NCBI GenBank assembly: GCA_947258805.1
Contig: CAMYJV010000010.1
Location: 1-25,902, forward strand
Direction of reading: 5' to 3'
DNA length: 25,902 bases
Source of the DNA: an uncultured Gammaproteobacteria bacterium
GTDB lineage: Bacteria; Pseudomonadota; Gammaproteobacteria; GCA-2729495
In this document: piece after piece, positions 15,470 to 24,183 of the stretch
Position numbering within the stretch: position 1 is the first letter of the stretch
Layout of the letters: each line of letters opens with the position of its first letter
Notes under the pieces: model-generated
What the model was told of the DNA's origin: nothing
The model's input: the letters and a program-made list of their open reading frames with translations, nothing else
Databases searched by the model: none
Translations under genes and position numbers: made by a program

Positions 15470-17329
15470 ATGGCCACTAGTCTGCGGATCAAGGACACCT
15501 GGGCCGAACAGCGGCTGTTTTTGCGGCGCGCGGTTCTGGCCGGGCTGCTCGTCTTCGGCCTGAGCAGCGTGGTGGTCGCGCGCCTCGCCCAGCTGCAGAT
15601 TGCCCAGTACGACTATTTCTCCGCGCAGTCCCAGGGCAACCGCATTCGCGTCCAGCCGGCACCCCCTCAGCGCGGACTGATTTTCGATCGCAACGGCCAG
15701 GTGCTGGCCGAAAACGTGCCGAGCTATCAGCTCGAGCTCACGCCCGAGCAGGTGCCGGACGTGGAAGACACGCTGGGGCGCCTCGCGGCGGCGAATCTGA
15801 TCGAGCCCGACGAGTTGCAGGAAATCCGCGGGCTCATCGCTTCGCACCGCCGCTTTGACGCCGTCGCCATTCGCACGCGCCTGAGTGAAGAGACCGTTGC
15901 GCGCTTCGCCGTGCAGCGGCCCCGGTTTCCCGGCGTGGAAATTCGCGCGCGCCTGACACGCGCCTATCCCCTCGGCCCGGCTATTGCCCACGCCATTGGC
16001 TATGTCGGCGGCATCAGCGCCCCGGACCGGCGCGAACTGGACCAGGGCGACTACGCCGGGACATCCCTGGTGGGCAAAGTCGGCGTGGAACGCAGTTACG
16101 AGGACGTGCTGCACGGTGACGTGGGGCATGCCGAGGTGCTGGTCAACGCCCGTGGTCGGCAGATGCAGGTGCTCAGCGGCGAGGCACCGTTGCCAGGCCG
16201 CGACCTGGTGCTGACCCTGGATGCCAAGGTTCAACTGGCGGCGTGGGATGCGCTGGCGGGCCGGCGCGGCGCCGTGGTGGCCATCGATCCGCGCAATGGC
16301 GAGGTGCTGGCACTGGTCAGCGCTCCGGCCTATGACCCGAACGCCATCAGCTCCGGCCTCACGCGCAAGGCCTTCCGCGCGCTGCAGGAAGACCCGGACC
16401 GGCCGCTGTTCAACCGGGCCCTGCGCGGGGCCTACCCGCCCGGCTCAACCATCAAGCCCATTCTAGGCCTCGCCGGCCTGGATCTGGATGCCTTCGACCC
16501 CGACCAGGAAGTTTATTGCGGCGGCTTCTACCAGTTGCCCGGCAAGTCGCACCGCTACCGCGACTGGAAACGCGGTGGCCACGGGCTGGTGGACCTGCAC
16601 GAGGCCATCGCCCAGTCCTGCGACGTGTATTTCTATGGGCTGGCCACAGAACTCGGCATCAGCCGCATGGCAGAGTTCCTGCGCCGCTTCGGGCTCGGCG
16701 CCGCGACCGGCATCGACGTGCCGGGTGAAAAATTCGGCCTGGTGCCGGATCCGGGCTGGAAGCGTGCCGCCTTCTCGCGCCGGGAAGACCAGCCGTGGTA
16801 CCCGGGTGAAACTGTGATCACCGGTATCGGCCAGGGCTACATGCTGGCCACGCCGCTGCAATTGGCGCATGCCACGGCCACGCTCGCCGCGCGCGGCGAG
16901 CGCTACCGACCCACGCTCATGAAGGGTTACCGACTATCCGAAACGGACGCCACCATCGCTGGTACCGGCGAACGCCTGCCACCGGTGGGTGTGGACAACG
17001 ACAGTGACTGGGACCAGATCATCAGCGCGATGAACGCGGTGTTGCAGGGCGAGCGCGGCACGGCGCGCGCGGTGGGCATGGACGCGCCGTTCACGATGGC
17101 CGGCAAGAGCGGCACCGCCCAGGTGTTCAGCGTGGCGCAGGATGAAGAATACGAGTCGGAAGAAATCGAGGAGCGGATGCGCGACCACGCGTTGTTCGTT
17201 GCCTTTGCCCCGCTCGAAGCGCCGCGCATCGCCGTGGCCGTGATTATCGAGAACGGGGAAAGCGGCAGCCGGGTCGCCGCGCCGGTGGCGCTGGTGGTCA
17301 TGGAAACCTACCTGGCGGGGTCGCTGTGA
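15470..17329 (+). CDS. mrdA: Penicillin-binding protein 2 (elongation transpeptidase)
   Basis: PBP2 is the monofunctional D,D-transpeptidase of the elongasome and cross-links glycan strands made by RodA. From ATG 15470 it has 619 residues. It contains an N-terminal membrane anchor (about 18-40), a dimerisation/pedestal domain from about 60 (PPQRGLIFDRNG), and a transpeptidase domain with active-site Ser326 in GSTIKP, SCD at 383-385 and KSGT at 546-549. These positions are nearly identical to E. coli PBP2. The frame is open upstream through mreC/mreD, but ATG 15470 gives the family length. The TGA overlaps the rodA GTG. Confidence 0.97.
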   Translation: MATSLRIKDTWAEQRLFLRRAVLAGLLVFGLSSVVVARLAQLQIAQYDYFSAQSQGNRIRVQPAPPQRGLIFDRNGQVLAENVPSYQLELTPEQVPDVEDTLGRLAAANLIEPDELQEIRGLIASHRRFDAVAIRTRLSEETVARFAVQRPRFPGVEIRARLTRAYPLGPAIAHAIGYVGGISAPDRRELDQGDYAGTSLVGKVGVERSYEDVLHGDVGHAEVLVNARGRQMQVLSGEAPLPGRDLVLTLDAKVQLAAWDALAGRRGAVVAIDPRNGEVLALVSAPAYDPNAISSGLTRKAFRALQEDPDRPLFNRALRGAYPPGSTIKPILGLAGLDLDAFDPDQEVYCGGFYQLPGKSHRYRDWKRGGHGLVDLHEAIAQSCDVYFYGLATELGISRMAEFLRRFGLGAATGIDVPGEKFGLVPDPGWKRAAFSRREDQPWYPGETVITGIGQGYMLATPLQLAHATATLAARGERYRPTLMKGYRLSETDATIAGTGERLPPVGVDNDSDWDQIISAMNAVLQGERGTARAVGMDAPFTMAGKSGTAQVFSVAQDEEYESEEIEERMRDHALFVAFAPLEAPRIAVAVIIENGESGSRVAAPVALVVMETYLAGSL

Positions 17330-18456
17330 GCGCACTGGCCCACAGCCGGCGCAGCGCCGATGTCCCCGGCCTGGCGCGAATCCTTGCCGGCCTGCACCTG
17401 GACACGCTGCTGCTGACCAGCCTGGCGGCGATCATGGCCATTGGCCTGCTCGCGCTGTACAGCTCGGTGGGCCAAAACACGGGGCTGGTGGTCAACCAGG
17501 TCACGCGGATGGGCGCGGCGCTCCTGGCCATGGTGGCCCTGGCGCAGGTCGACCCCGCCTGGCTGCGGCGCACCGCACCGTGGGTCTACACCGCCGGCCT
17601 GGGGCTGCTGGCCCTGGTCCTGCTGTCCGGTGACGTCGGCAAGGGCGCGCAGCGCTGGCTGGATCTCGGGGTGCGCTTCCAGCCGTCGGAAATCATGAAG
17701 CTGGGCGTGCCGATGATGCTCGCGTGGTTGCTCCACGACCGGCCGCTGCCACCGACCTTCGGGATGATTCTTACGTCCCTGGTCCTGGTCCTGTTGCCCG
17801 TCGCAATGATTGCGCTGCAACCGGATCTCGGCACCGCAATCATGATTACCGCCAGCGGCGCGGCGGTCATCTTCCTGGCAGGCATCGGCGCCTGGTACAT
17901 GATCGGTGCTGGCGGCATCGCCCTGGTCTCGCTGCCCGCACTCTGGTACTTCGTGATGCACGAATACCAGAAGAAACGCGTGCTGACATTATTCGACCCG
18001 GACAGTGATCCGCTCGGCGCCGGCTACCACATCATCCAGTCGAAGATCGCCATTGGCTCCGGCGGCCTGTTCGGCAAGGGCTGGTTAAACGGAACCCAGG
18101 GTCAGCTGGAATTCCTGCCGGAACGCTCCACCGACTTCATCTTCGCGGTCATCGGCGAGGAATTCGGCCTGCTGGGCGCGCTGGCGGTACTGCTGATCTA
18201 TCTCCTGATCGTCGGTCGGGGCCTCTACATTGCGGCCACTGCCCAGGACACTTTCGGCCGGCTGTTGGCCGGCAGCATCAGCCTGACCTTCTTCTTCTAC
18301 GCCTTCGTCAATACCGCCATGGTCACCGGGCTGCTGCCGGTGGTGGGCGTCCCGCTGCCGCTGATCAGTTTCGGCGGCACCTCAATGGTGACCCTGCTGG
18401 CGGGTTTCGGTATTCTGATGTCTATCCAGACGCACCGGAAGCTCCTGGCGAGATGA
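17326..18456 (+). CDS. rodA: SEDS peptidoglycan glycosyltransferase RodA
   Basis: RodA is the membrane glycosyltransferase that polymerises lipid II in the Rod complex, acting with PBP2 encoded just before it. The 376-residue protein has about ten membrane helices. It carries the SEDS signatures GAQRWLDLGVRFQPSE (about 107-122), ALQPDLGTA (about 163-171), and FLPERSTDFIFAVIGEEFG, in which Asp270 corresponds to the catalytically essential Asp of E. coli RodA. GTG 17326 overlaps the mrdA stop, and its own stop overlaps the mltB ATG. Confidence 0.97.
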   Translation: MSALAHSRRSADVPGLARILAGLHLDTLLLTSLAAIMAIGLLALYSSVGQNTGLVVNQVTRMGAALLAMVALAQVDPAWLRRTAPWVYTAGLGLLALVLLSGDVGKGAQRWLDLGVRFQPSEIMKLGVPMMLAWLLHDRPLPPTFGMILTSLVLVLLPVAMIALQPDLGTAIMITASGAAVIFLAGIGAWYMIGAGGIALVSLPALWYFVMHEYQKKRVLTLFDPDSDPLGAGYHIIQSKIAIGSGGLFGKGWLNGTQGQLEFLPERSTDFIFAVIGEEFGLLGALAVLLIYLLIVGRGLYIAATAQDTFGRLLAGSISLTFFFYAFVNTAMVTGLLPVVGVPLPLISFGGTSMVTLLAGFGILMSIQTHRKLLAR

Positions 18457-19463
18457 CACGGATGACGCGAACCGCCTTGTTGGCCTGCCTTTGCCTGTTG
18501 CTGAGCGCAGCTCCTGCAGCTGCGCTGGACACCAGCCGCGACGATGTCCAGGCATTCGTCGCCGAGCTGAGCAAGCGGCACGGTTTCGACCGCGGCTACC
18601 TGGAGGCTGTGCTGGCTGACAGCCGGGTCCAGCAGAAAATCATTGACGCCCTCGATCGGCCGGCAGAGAAGACCAAGCCGTGGTTCGAGTACCGGCAGAT
18701 CTTTATTACCGAAAAACGGATCGCCGCCGGCGTCGCCTTTCGCCAGGAGCATGCCGCCCTCCTGGAGCGCGTGTCCCGGGAAACGGGAGTACCCGCCGAA
18801 ATCATCACCGCAATCATCGGCGTGGAAACCTTCTACGGGCGAATCACCGGAGGCTACCGGGTACTGGACGCCCTTACCACGCAGGGATTCGATTACCCGT
18901 CACGGGCCAAATTTGGCCGGTCTCAGCTCGAGCAGTTCTTTCTGCTCCTCAAGGAAGAAGGCTTCGAAGCCGGTGCGCTAAAGGGCTCTTACGCCGGCGC
19001 AATGGGGCCGCCGCAATTCATCCCCAGCAGCTACCGCGCTTATGCCGCAGACGGCGATGGCGACGGGCAACGCGACCTGTTGGGCAACTGGAACGACATT
19101 ATCGCCAGCGTCGCCAACTACTTCGTGGCCCACCGCTGGGCAGCCGGCGAACCCGTGGCCTTTCCCGCGCGGGTCAACGATGCGGCAAGCGCGCCGGTGA
19201 CCAGCAAGCTGCGGCTCGCCGACACGGTGGAGTCGCTACGCCGCCAGGGCGTGACTACCGATGCAGAACTGGGTGGGCAGACGCCGGCGATGCTGATGCG
19301 CTTTGAAGTGGCCGACGGCGACGAGTACTGGCTGGGCCTGCAGAATTTTTACGTGATCACCCGCTACAACCGCAGCCAGATGTACGCGCTGGCGGTCCAT
19401 CAGCTGGCCAGTGCGCTGGCGGCCGCGGACGCGGCGCCCACGGTGGCGGTATCCGCGCCATGA
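18453..19463 (+). CDS. mltB: Lytic murein transglycosylase B
   Basis: MltB cleaves the MurNAc-GlcNAc bond of peptidoglycan with formation of a 1,6-anhydro product. The 336-residue protein has the family 103 transglycosylase fold with catalytic Glu125 in IIGVETFYG, then SYAGAMGPPQFIPSSY and the DGDGDGQRDLLGNWNDII block. The N-terminus (about 1-24) is a cleavable signal peptide without an evident lipobox, so the protein is probably soluble in the periplasm, unlike E. coli MltB. Start ATG 18453 overlaps the rodA stop; a second ATG at 18462 is possible. The end overlaps rlpA. Confidence 0.95.
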   Translation: MTRMTRTALLACLCLLLSAAPAAALDTSRDDVQAFVAELSKRHGFDRGYLEAVLADSRVQQKIIDALDRPAEKTKPWFEYRQIFITEKRIAAGVAFRQEHAALLERVSRETGVPAEIITAIIGVETFYGRITGGYRVLDALTTQGFDYPSRAKFGRSQLEQFFLLLKEEGFEAGALKGSYAGAMGPPQFIPSSYRAYAADGDGDGQRDLLGNWNDIIASVANYFVAHRWAAGEPVAFPARVNDAASAPVTSKLRLADTVESLRRQGVTTDAELGGQTPAMLMRFEVADGDEYWLGLQNFYVITRYNRSQMYALAVHQLASALAAADAAPTVAVSAP

Positions 19464-20305
19464 TGCGGCTGGCGACACTGCTGTTGCTGTTTGCAGCGCT
19501 GGGCGCCTGCAGCAGCGGGTCGCGCTGGGAAAAATCCGAGCGGCCTGCCGAACCCAGGCCGCCATCGCCTGTGGTGAACGAACCGGGCCAGCCGACCCGC
19601 AGTAAGCGCGGCAACCCGGCCTTCTACGAGGTCTATGGCAAGCGCTACTACGTGCAGGCGACCAGCGCCGACTATCGGGAAAAGGGCGTGGCCTCGTGGT
19701 ACGGCAAGAAGTTTCACGGCCGCCTGACATCCAGCGGTAAGCCGTACGACATGTATGCGATGACGGCGGCGCACAAGACGCTGCCGCTGCCCACCCGCGC
19801 GCGAGTGACGAACCTGCAGAACAAGCGCAGCGTCGTGGTCACGGTTAACGACCGGGGACCCTTCGTCCACAACCGCGTGATCGACATGTCTTATGCAGCC
19901 GCCCAGCAACTCGGTATGATTCGCGACGGCACCGCAATGGTATTGGTAGAGGCCCTGCCCTTCGACGCGGCCACAGGGCCGGAACCGATCCTCAGCGACC
20001 GCGCGCCGGGTATCCCCAGCATGGTGGCCACGGCATCGGCGGCGCCACCGCCGGCCGACCCGGTGATGTACCTGCAGGTGGGCGCTTTTGGCGACGTGGG
20101 GAACGCCCAGCGCCTGAAGAATCAGCTGGAAACGGGCGGCATTCAAAATGTCGCGATCTGGCAAGACGGCGCAGCCGATCGGGCCCTGTATCGGGTCAGG
20201 CTGGGCCCCATCGCCGACGTAGCGGAGTACGATCAGCTGGTCGAGCGCGTCGCCGCCCTGGATATACGCGATGCGCTGCTGGTGACGGAACAGCCCGGGG
20301 GCTGA
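19460..20305 (+). CDS. rlpA: RlpA-family septal lipoprotein (DPBB plus SPOR)
   Basis: RlpA proteins are outer-membrane lipoproteins; in Pseudomonas aeruginosa RlpA is a lytic transglycosylase specific for glycan lacking stem peptides. This 281-residue protein has a lipoprotein signal with lipobox LGAC (Cys17), a double-psi beta-barrel at about 76-165 and a SPOR domain at about 205-278 that would bind denuded glycan at the septum. Of the three residues needed in the Pseudomonas enzyme (Glu, Asp, His), Asp97 and His105 are present, but the Glu position is Lys94 (SSGKPYD). It may therefore have lost or altered lytic activity. The start ATG overlaps the mltB stop. Confidence 0.95.
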   Translation: MMRLATLLLLFAALGACSSGSRWEKSERPAEPRPPSPVVNEPGQPTRSKRGNPAFYEVYGKRYYVQATSADYREKGVASWYGKKFHGRLTSSGKPYDMYAMTAAHKTLPLPTRARVTNLQNKRSVVVTVNDRGPFVHNRVIDMSYAAAQQLGMIRDGTAMVLVEALPFDAATGPEPILSDRAPGIPSMVATASAAPPPADPVMYLQVGAFGDVGNAQRLKNQLETGGIQNVAIWQDGAADRALYRVRLGPIADVAEYDQLVERVAALDIRDALLVTEQPGG

Positions 20306-20355
20306 CGGGTCAGGCTGTCTCGGGGAGGCGGCCGGCAATCTATTCGGAGACGGAA

Positions 20356-21486
20356 ATGAATTTTCTCGCACGCGCGTTCCCGCTGCTGGTCCTGGTAATG
20401 CCTGCCGGCCTGGTAGCCCAGGTGCCGGAAGCGCCGGAACTGGCGGCCCGCGGTTACGTCCTGGTCGACCACCACAGCGGCAAGGTGCTGGCGGCAAAAA
20501 ACGACGCGGAACCCCTTGATCCCGCCAGCATCACCAAGCTGATGACCGCCTACGCCGTGTTCAGAGCGTTAAGTGACAGTCAGATCAAGCTGACCGACGA
20601 GGTGCCGATTAGCGAAAAGGCGTGGCGCACCCCCGGTTCCCGGATGTTCATCGAAGTGAATACGCGCGTCAGCGTAGAGGACCTGCTGCAGGGCATGATC
20701 GTGCAATCGGGCAACGACGCAAGCGTGGCCCTTGCTGAATACATTGCCGGCACCGAAACGGTGTTCGCCCAGCTGATGACGCAGTACGCCCGCGAAATCG
20801 GCATGGAGAACACGACTTACCGAAACAGCACCGGCTTACCGGCGGAGGGCCACCAGACCACCGCCGCGGACATCGCTCTCCTGGCCTCCGTGATCGTCCG
20901 CGAGTATCCGCAGTATTACGCGTGGTACTCGCAACGCGAGTTCACCTACAACGGCATCACCCAGAAGAACCGCAACGCGCTTTTGTGGCGCGATCCGAGC
21001 GTCGACGGCATGAAGACCGGCATGACCGACGCGGCGGGCTACTGTCTCGTGTCTTCTGCCAAGCGGGACGGCATGCGCCTGATCGCCGTGGTGCTGGGCA
21101 CCAAGAGCCCCACCGCGCGGGCCAACGACTCCCAGGCCTTGCTGAACTATGGTTTCCGGTTTTTCGAGACCCGCCTGCTGTACCCGGCCGGCGACCCCGT
21201 CACCGAAGCCAGGGTCTGGAAGGGTGAACAGGACAAAACCGGCCTGGGCACGCGCCAGGACATTTACGTGACGATTCCGCGCGGCACCTATGACCGGCTG
21301 GAAGCGCAACTGGATCTGCCCCAGCAGGTCGTGGCGCCCGTCGAGGCCACCGATCAGCTCGGAGTGCTGCGAGTGAGCCTCGCCGACCAGACGCTCGCCG
21401 AGGCCAATTTATTCGCGCTGAACGCGGTCCCGGCAGGCTCCATCTGGCAGCGAGCCCGCGACTCGGTGCTGCTCTGGTTCGAGTAA
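20356..21486 (+). CDS. dacA: D-alanyl-D-alanine carboxypeptidase (PBP5/6 family)
   Basis: DacA trims the terminal D-Ala from peptidoglycan pentapeptides and so limits cross-linking. The 376-residue protein has a signal peptide ending near residue 21 (VAQ), the penicillin-binding motifs SITK at 58-61, SGN at 118-120 and KTG at 220-222, a PBP5-type C-terminal beta domain (about 275-355) and a C-terminal amphipathic helix ending in LLWFE for membrane attachment. A ribosome binding site (GGAG) precedes the ATG. The 50-bp gap before it is the largest after mreC, so an internal promoter is possible though none is evident. Confidence 0.96.
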   Translation: MNFLARAFPLLVLVMPAGLVAQVPEAPELAARGYVLVDHHSGKVLAAKNDAEPLDPASITKLMTAYAVFRALSDSQIKLTDEVPISEKAWRTPGSRMFIEVNTRVSVEDLLQGMIVQSGNDASVALAEYIAGTETVFAQLMTQYAREIGMENTTYRNSTGLPAEGHQTTAADIALLASVIVREYPQYYAWYSQREFTYNGITQKNRNALLWRDPSVDGMKTGMTDAAGYCLVSSAKRDGMRLIAVVLGTKSPTARANDSQALLNYGFRFFETRLLYPAGDPVTEARVWKGEQDKTGLGTRQDIYVTIPRGTYDRLEAQLDLPQQVVAPVEATDQLGVLRVSLADQTLAEANLFALNAVPAGSIWQRARDSVLLWFE

Positions 21487-21497
21487 ACCCATCAACA

Positions 21498-22343
21498 ATG
21501 GCCGACGTGCTGCCCATCGCCTATCTCGACGGCGAGTTCCTGCCCATTGACGAGGCCCGGATCTCGCCCCTCGACCGCGGTTTCCTGTTCGGCGATGCGG
21601 TCTATGAAGTGATCCCGGTTTACCACGGGCAGCCCCTGTTGCTGGACGCTCACGTCAGCCGAATGGCAAAGAGTCTGGCTGCGCTAAATATCGAAGACCC
21701 GCTGCCGGTAGAAGACTGGCGGGCACTGATTCGTGAACTCGCCCGGCGCAACGGCGGCGGCGACCTCGGCGTATACCTGCAGATCACGCGCGGCAAGACC
21801 TCCGGGCGGGATCACGCCTTCCCCGGCCACTCTGTACCCACCGTATTCGGCATGGCCAGCCCCGCGCCGGCGCCGCGGCCCGAAGGCCTGCGGGCCATCA
21901 CCGTCCCGGACCATCGGTGGGGTCGGTGCGACATCAAGGCCACCGCGCTGCTGGCAAACGTGCTGGCCCGGCAGGCCGCCGCCGAGGCGGGTGCGGACGA
22001 AGCCATATTGGTCTGGAACGGCGAAGTCACGGAGGGTGCGGCCAGTTCCGTCATCCTGGTGGAACAGGGCACAATTATCCGGCGCCCGAACAGCGAGGCG
22101 ATACTGCCCGGCACCACAACCGACCTGGTGTGGGAACTCGGCGCCGAAGCGGGGCTCCAATGCCGGGAAGAAGCTGTCACACCAGAACGGCTGCAGGCGG
22201 CCGACGAAGTCTGGCTGACGAGTGCGATGCGGGGCGTTGCTGCCGTCGTGGCAATCAATAACCAGCCGGTGGGCAACGGCCAGCCCGGGCCAGTTTGGAA
22301 CCGGGTGGCTGCCCGCTTCGAAAGCTTCAAGCATGAACAGTGA
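21498..22343 (+). CDS. D-amino acid transaminase-type class IV aminotransferase
   Basis: This is a fold-type IV PLP enzyme. The 281-residue protein has the family opening YLDGEFLPIDEARISPLDRGFLFGDAVYE, the PLP lysine at Lys147 (CDIKATALLANVLARQAA) and the phosphate-binding WNGEVTEGAASSV segment. D-amino acid transaminases interconvert D-Ala plus 2-oxoglutarate and D-Glu plus pyruvate; branched-chain transaminases and aminodeoxychorismate lyases share the fold. The length, the RGFLFGDAVYE box and the position directly after dacA in a cell-wall operon favour D-amino acid transaminase (dat). It starts 11 bp after dacA and overlaps ybeD by 11 bp. Confidence 0.88.
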   Translation: MADVLPIAYLDGEFLPIDEARISPLDRGFLFGDAVYEVIPVYHGQPLLLDAHVSRMAKSLAALNIEDPLPVEDWRALIRELARRNGGGDLGVYLQITRGKTSGRDHAFPGHSVPTVFGMASPAPAPRPEGLRAITVPDHRWGRCDIKATALLANVLARQAAAEAGADEAILVWNGEVTEGAASSVILVEQGTIIRRPNSEAILPGTTTDLVWELGAEAGLQCREEAVTPERLQAADEVWLTSAMRGVAAVVAINNQPVGNGQPGPVWNRVAARFESFKHEQ

Positions 22344-22602
22344 ATCCGACGACATATTCGAGTTTCCGTGCAGCTTTCCCATCAAGGCTATGGGCCTGGA
22401 TGCCGAGGGCTTTCCGGCCCATGTCATGGAACTGGTGGCTGCCAGCGCCGGGCCCATTGACCACGAAGATGTCCGAATCCGCCCCAGCCGCGGCGGCCGC
22501 TACGTGTCCGTAACCGTCACCTTCCAGGCAAAGAGCCGGAACCAACTCGATGAGATTTACCGCCGACTTACCTCCAGCCAGCGGATCCTTGTCGTCCTCT
22601 GA
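22333..22602 (+). CDS. ybeD: YbeD-like DUF493 protein
   Basis: An 89-residue cytoplasmic protein of the DUF493/YbeD family, an ACT-like ferredoxin fold of unknown biochemical role found next to lipB across the gammaproteobacteria. Visible family features are [13 protein letters not shown] near the start, the [15 protein letters not shown] strand and the C-terminal [18 protein letters not shown] (conserved YRxLxxxxxVxxxL pattern). The ATG at 22333 lies within the end of the transaminase gene, and the gene's 3' end overlaps the annotated start of lipB. A role linked to lipoylation is suggested only by context. Confidence 0.9.
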   Translation: MNSESDDIFEFPCSFPIKAMGLDAEGFPAHVMELVAASAGPIDHEDVRIRPSRGGRYVSVTVTFQAKSRNQLDEIYRRLTSSQRILVVL

Positions 22603-23215
22603 CATCCCCGCCACGCGCATCCGCACACTGGGGCGGGCAGATTACGCGGGCACGGTGGCCGCGATGCAGCGCTTTACGGATCAGCGGAACCCGCTGACGC
22701 CCGATGAAATCTGGTTCCTGGAGCACCCGCCGGTATTCACGATGGGCCTTAACGCCGCGACAGAACACCTGCTCGCGCCCGGCGATATTCCGGTGGTGCA
22801 GACAGATCGCGGCGGGCAGGTGACTTACCACGGGCCCGGGCAACTCGTGGCGTATACGCTGATCGATATCCGTCGGGCCGGGCTTAACGTTCGGCAACTG
22901 GTGTCAGCGCTGGAACAGGCCGTGGTCGGATTGCTGGCGAGCTACGGGATAGACGCGTCCTCCCGACCCGACGCGCCGGGCGTCTACGTGGGCGGTGCCA
23001 AGATCGCCAGCCTGGGGCTGCGCATAAGAAAAGGCGCCAGTTATCACGGCCTCGCATTAAACGTGGCCATGAACCTGGAGCCTTTTTCGCGAATTAACCC
23101 GTGCGGCTTCGAAGCCCTGGCGGTCACCCAGTTGGCAGACCTCGGCGGTCCGCAGGACCCTGAAGAAGTCGCCGGGGCCCTGGGGCCCCGGCTATTGTCT
23201 TATCTAGGCTCTTAG
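22550..23215 (+). CDS. lipB: Octanoyl-[acyl-carrier-protein]-protein transferase
   Basis: LipB moves the octanoyl group from ACP to the lipoyl domains of 2-oxoacid dehydrogenases and GcvH, the first step of lipoate synthesis. From ATG 22550 it has 221 residues with [16 protein letters not shown] (87-102), catalytic Lys151 ([11 protein letters not shown]) and Cys185 (INPCG), matching E. coli Lys135 and Cys169. The start is uncertain: ATG 22550 overlaps ybeD by 53 bp, while TTG 22589 would give an N-terminus closer to the family. The expected next gene, lipA, is absent; the stop overlaps that of the convergent small gene. Confidence 0.95.
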   Translation: MRFTADLPPASGSLSSSDIPATRIRTLGRADYAGTVAAMQRFTDQRNPLTPDEIWFLEHPPVFTMGLNAATEHLLAPGDIPVVQTDRGGQVTYHGPGQLVAYTLIDIRRAGLNVRQLVSALEQAVVGLLASYGIDASSRPDAPGVYVGGAKIASLGLRIRKGASYHGLALNVAMNLEPFSRINPCGFEALAVTQLADLGGPQDPEEVAGALGPRLLSYLGS

Positions 23216-23535
23216 CCGATTTTGACGGCTTCCGGGCGCTTCGGGTTGCGGCCGACCCACTTACCGTCTTCGACGACGAGCTGATCGACTTCGCCCCTGC
23301 GCAGGTAGCAGTAGGAGCGCTGTGCGGCGTCTTCACCCTTGACGTTCAGCCAGACTTCGTAGTTCGCACCGCGAGACTTGACCTTGGTCAGCTTGCTGAG
23401 CGTGCCCTGGCCGACGCTTGCTTCCACCGCGACCTTGCAGGCCTTGATGGCGTCCTGGGCGGGGGCGGCCGTAGCCGTTCCGGAAATCATCAGGCCGGCG
23501 GCCACTGTGATCGCTAGCACTTTAACGTTGTTCAT
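23212..23535 (-). CDS. Small secreted protein with two cysteines, function unknown
   Basis: A 107-residue protein I do not recognise. Residues 1-23 form a clear Sec signal peptide (hydrophobic [14 protein letters not shown], cleavage near ATAA), so the mature form is about 84 residues in the periplasm or outside. It has exactly two cysteines (Cys33, Cys76), well placed for one disulfide, and a predicted helix followed by beta strands ([30 protein letters not shown]). An AGAGGG ribosome binding site precedes the ATG, supporting a real gene. Its stop codon overlaps that of lipB. Codon use looks like its neighbours. Confidence 0.85.
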   Translation of the reverse strand: MNNVKVLAITVAAGLMISGTATAAPAQDAIKACKVAVEASVGQGTLSKLTKVKSRGANYEVWLNVKGEDAAQRSYCYLRRGEVDQLVVEDGKWVGRNPKRPEAVKIG

Positions 23536-23574
23536 ACTGAATCCCTCTGATCCGTGTGTTCGATCCCCGGCGTT

Positions 23575-23590
23575 GGTATGTCCTCATACC
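23575..23590. promoter_or_regulatory. Inverted repeat between divergent genes
   Basis: GGTATG-TCCT-CATACC is a perfect 6-bp dyad with a 4-bp centre in the 147-bp gap between the small secreted protein gene and the GNAT gene. It could be a regulator site or a leader hairpin; there is no evidence for either beyond the symmetry. Confidence 0.35.
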
Positions 23591-23682
23591 TGCCATTACC
23601 ATCAATTTCGGTGCCAATCCCACGCTGGATTCAGCCTGAACTGAGTTTTTTTGGCCTGCAGGAGCCCGGAATCCCAAGCACC

Positions 23683-24183
23683 ATGCCCAAGCTGACGATC
23701 AGGCCCCAGAATCGTGGCGCTGACCTGGTGGCTATCGCAGCTATCAACGCCCAGGTCTTCGACGGCGGCACCCCGGCCTTCCACGAGCTGCGCCAGGCGG
23801 CGGTCAACGACGTGCTGTCCCTGGTCGCCGAGCGCGACGGCGAGGTGCTGGGACACATCTTTTTCAGCCCCGTCAGCGTCGATTCGTCCCCCCCGCTGGC
23901 GGGCATGGGGCTCGGCGAGCTCGCCGTGCGGCGGGACTGCCAGCGCCAGGGTATTGGCGCTGCCCTCACCCGCGCCGGCCTCAGCGAACTGGCCGCCCGC
24001 GGCTGCCCCTACGTGATTGTGATCGGCGTCCCGGCGTATTACCCACGCCTGGGTTTCGAGCCCGGCGCGCAGCACGGCCTTCGCTGCCAGTGGGAGGTGC
24101 CCCGGGAAAGTTTCATGGTCCGCGTACTGAACCCCGACGCCATGGTCGGCGTCAGCGGCGTTGCGAGCTATCGCGATGTCTGA
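23683..24183 (+). CDS. GNAT-family N-acetyltransferase (YhbS-like)
   Basis: A 166-residue acetyl-CoA-dependent acyltransferase. The acetyl-CoA loop is QRQGIGAAL (about 87-95), preceded by the beta4 strand GLGELAVRRD and followed by GVPAYYPRLGFEPG, a hallmark of the YhbS subgroup. The substrate cannot be inferred. I chose ATG 23683 because homologues begin just before the IRP strand; the frame is open upstream to 23554 but that stretch overlaps the promoter region. The 3' end overlaps the convergent murU gene by 16 bp. Confidence 0.9.
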   Translation: MPKLTIRPQNRGADLVAIAAINAQVFDGGTPAFHELRQAAVNDVLSLVAERDGEVLGHIFFSPVSVDSSPPLAGMGLGELAVRRDCQRQGIGAALTRAGLSELAARGCPYVIVIGVPAYYPRLGFEPGAQHGLRCQWEVPRESFMVRVLNPDAMVGVSGVASYRDV

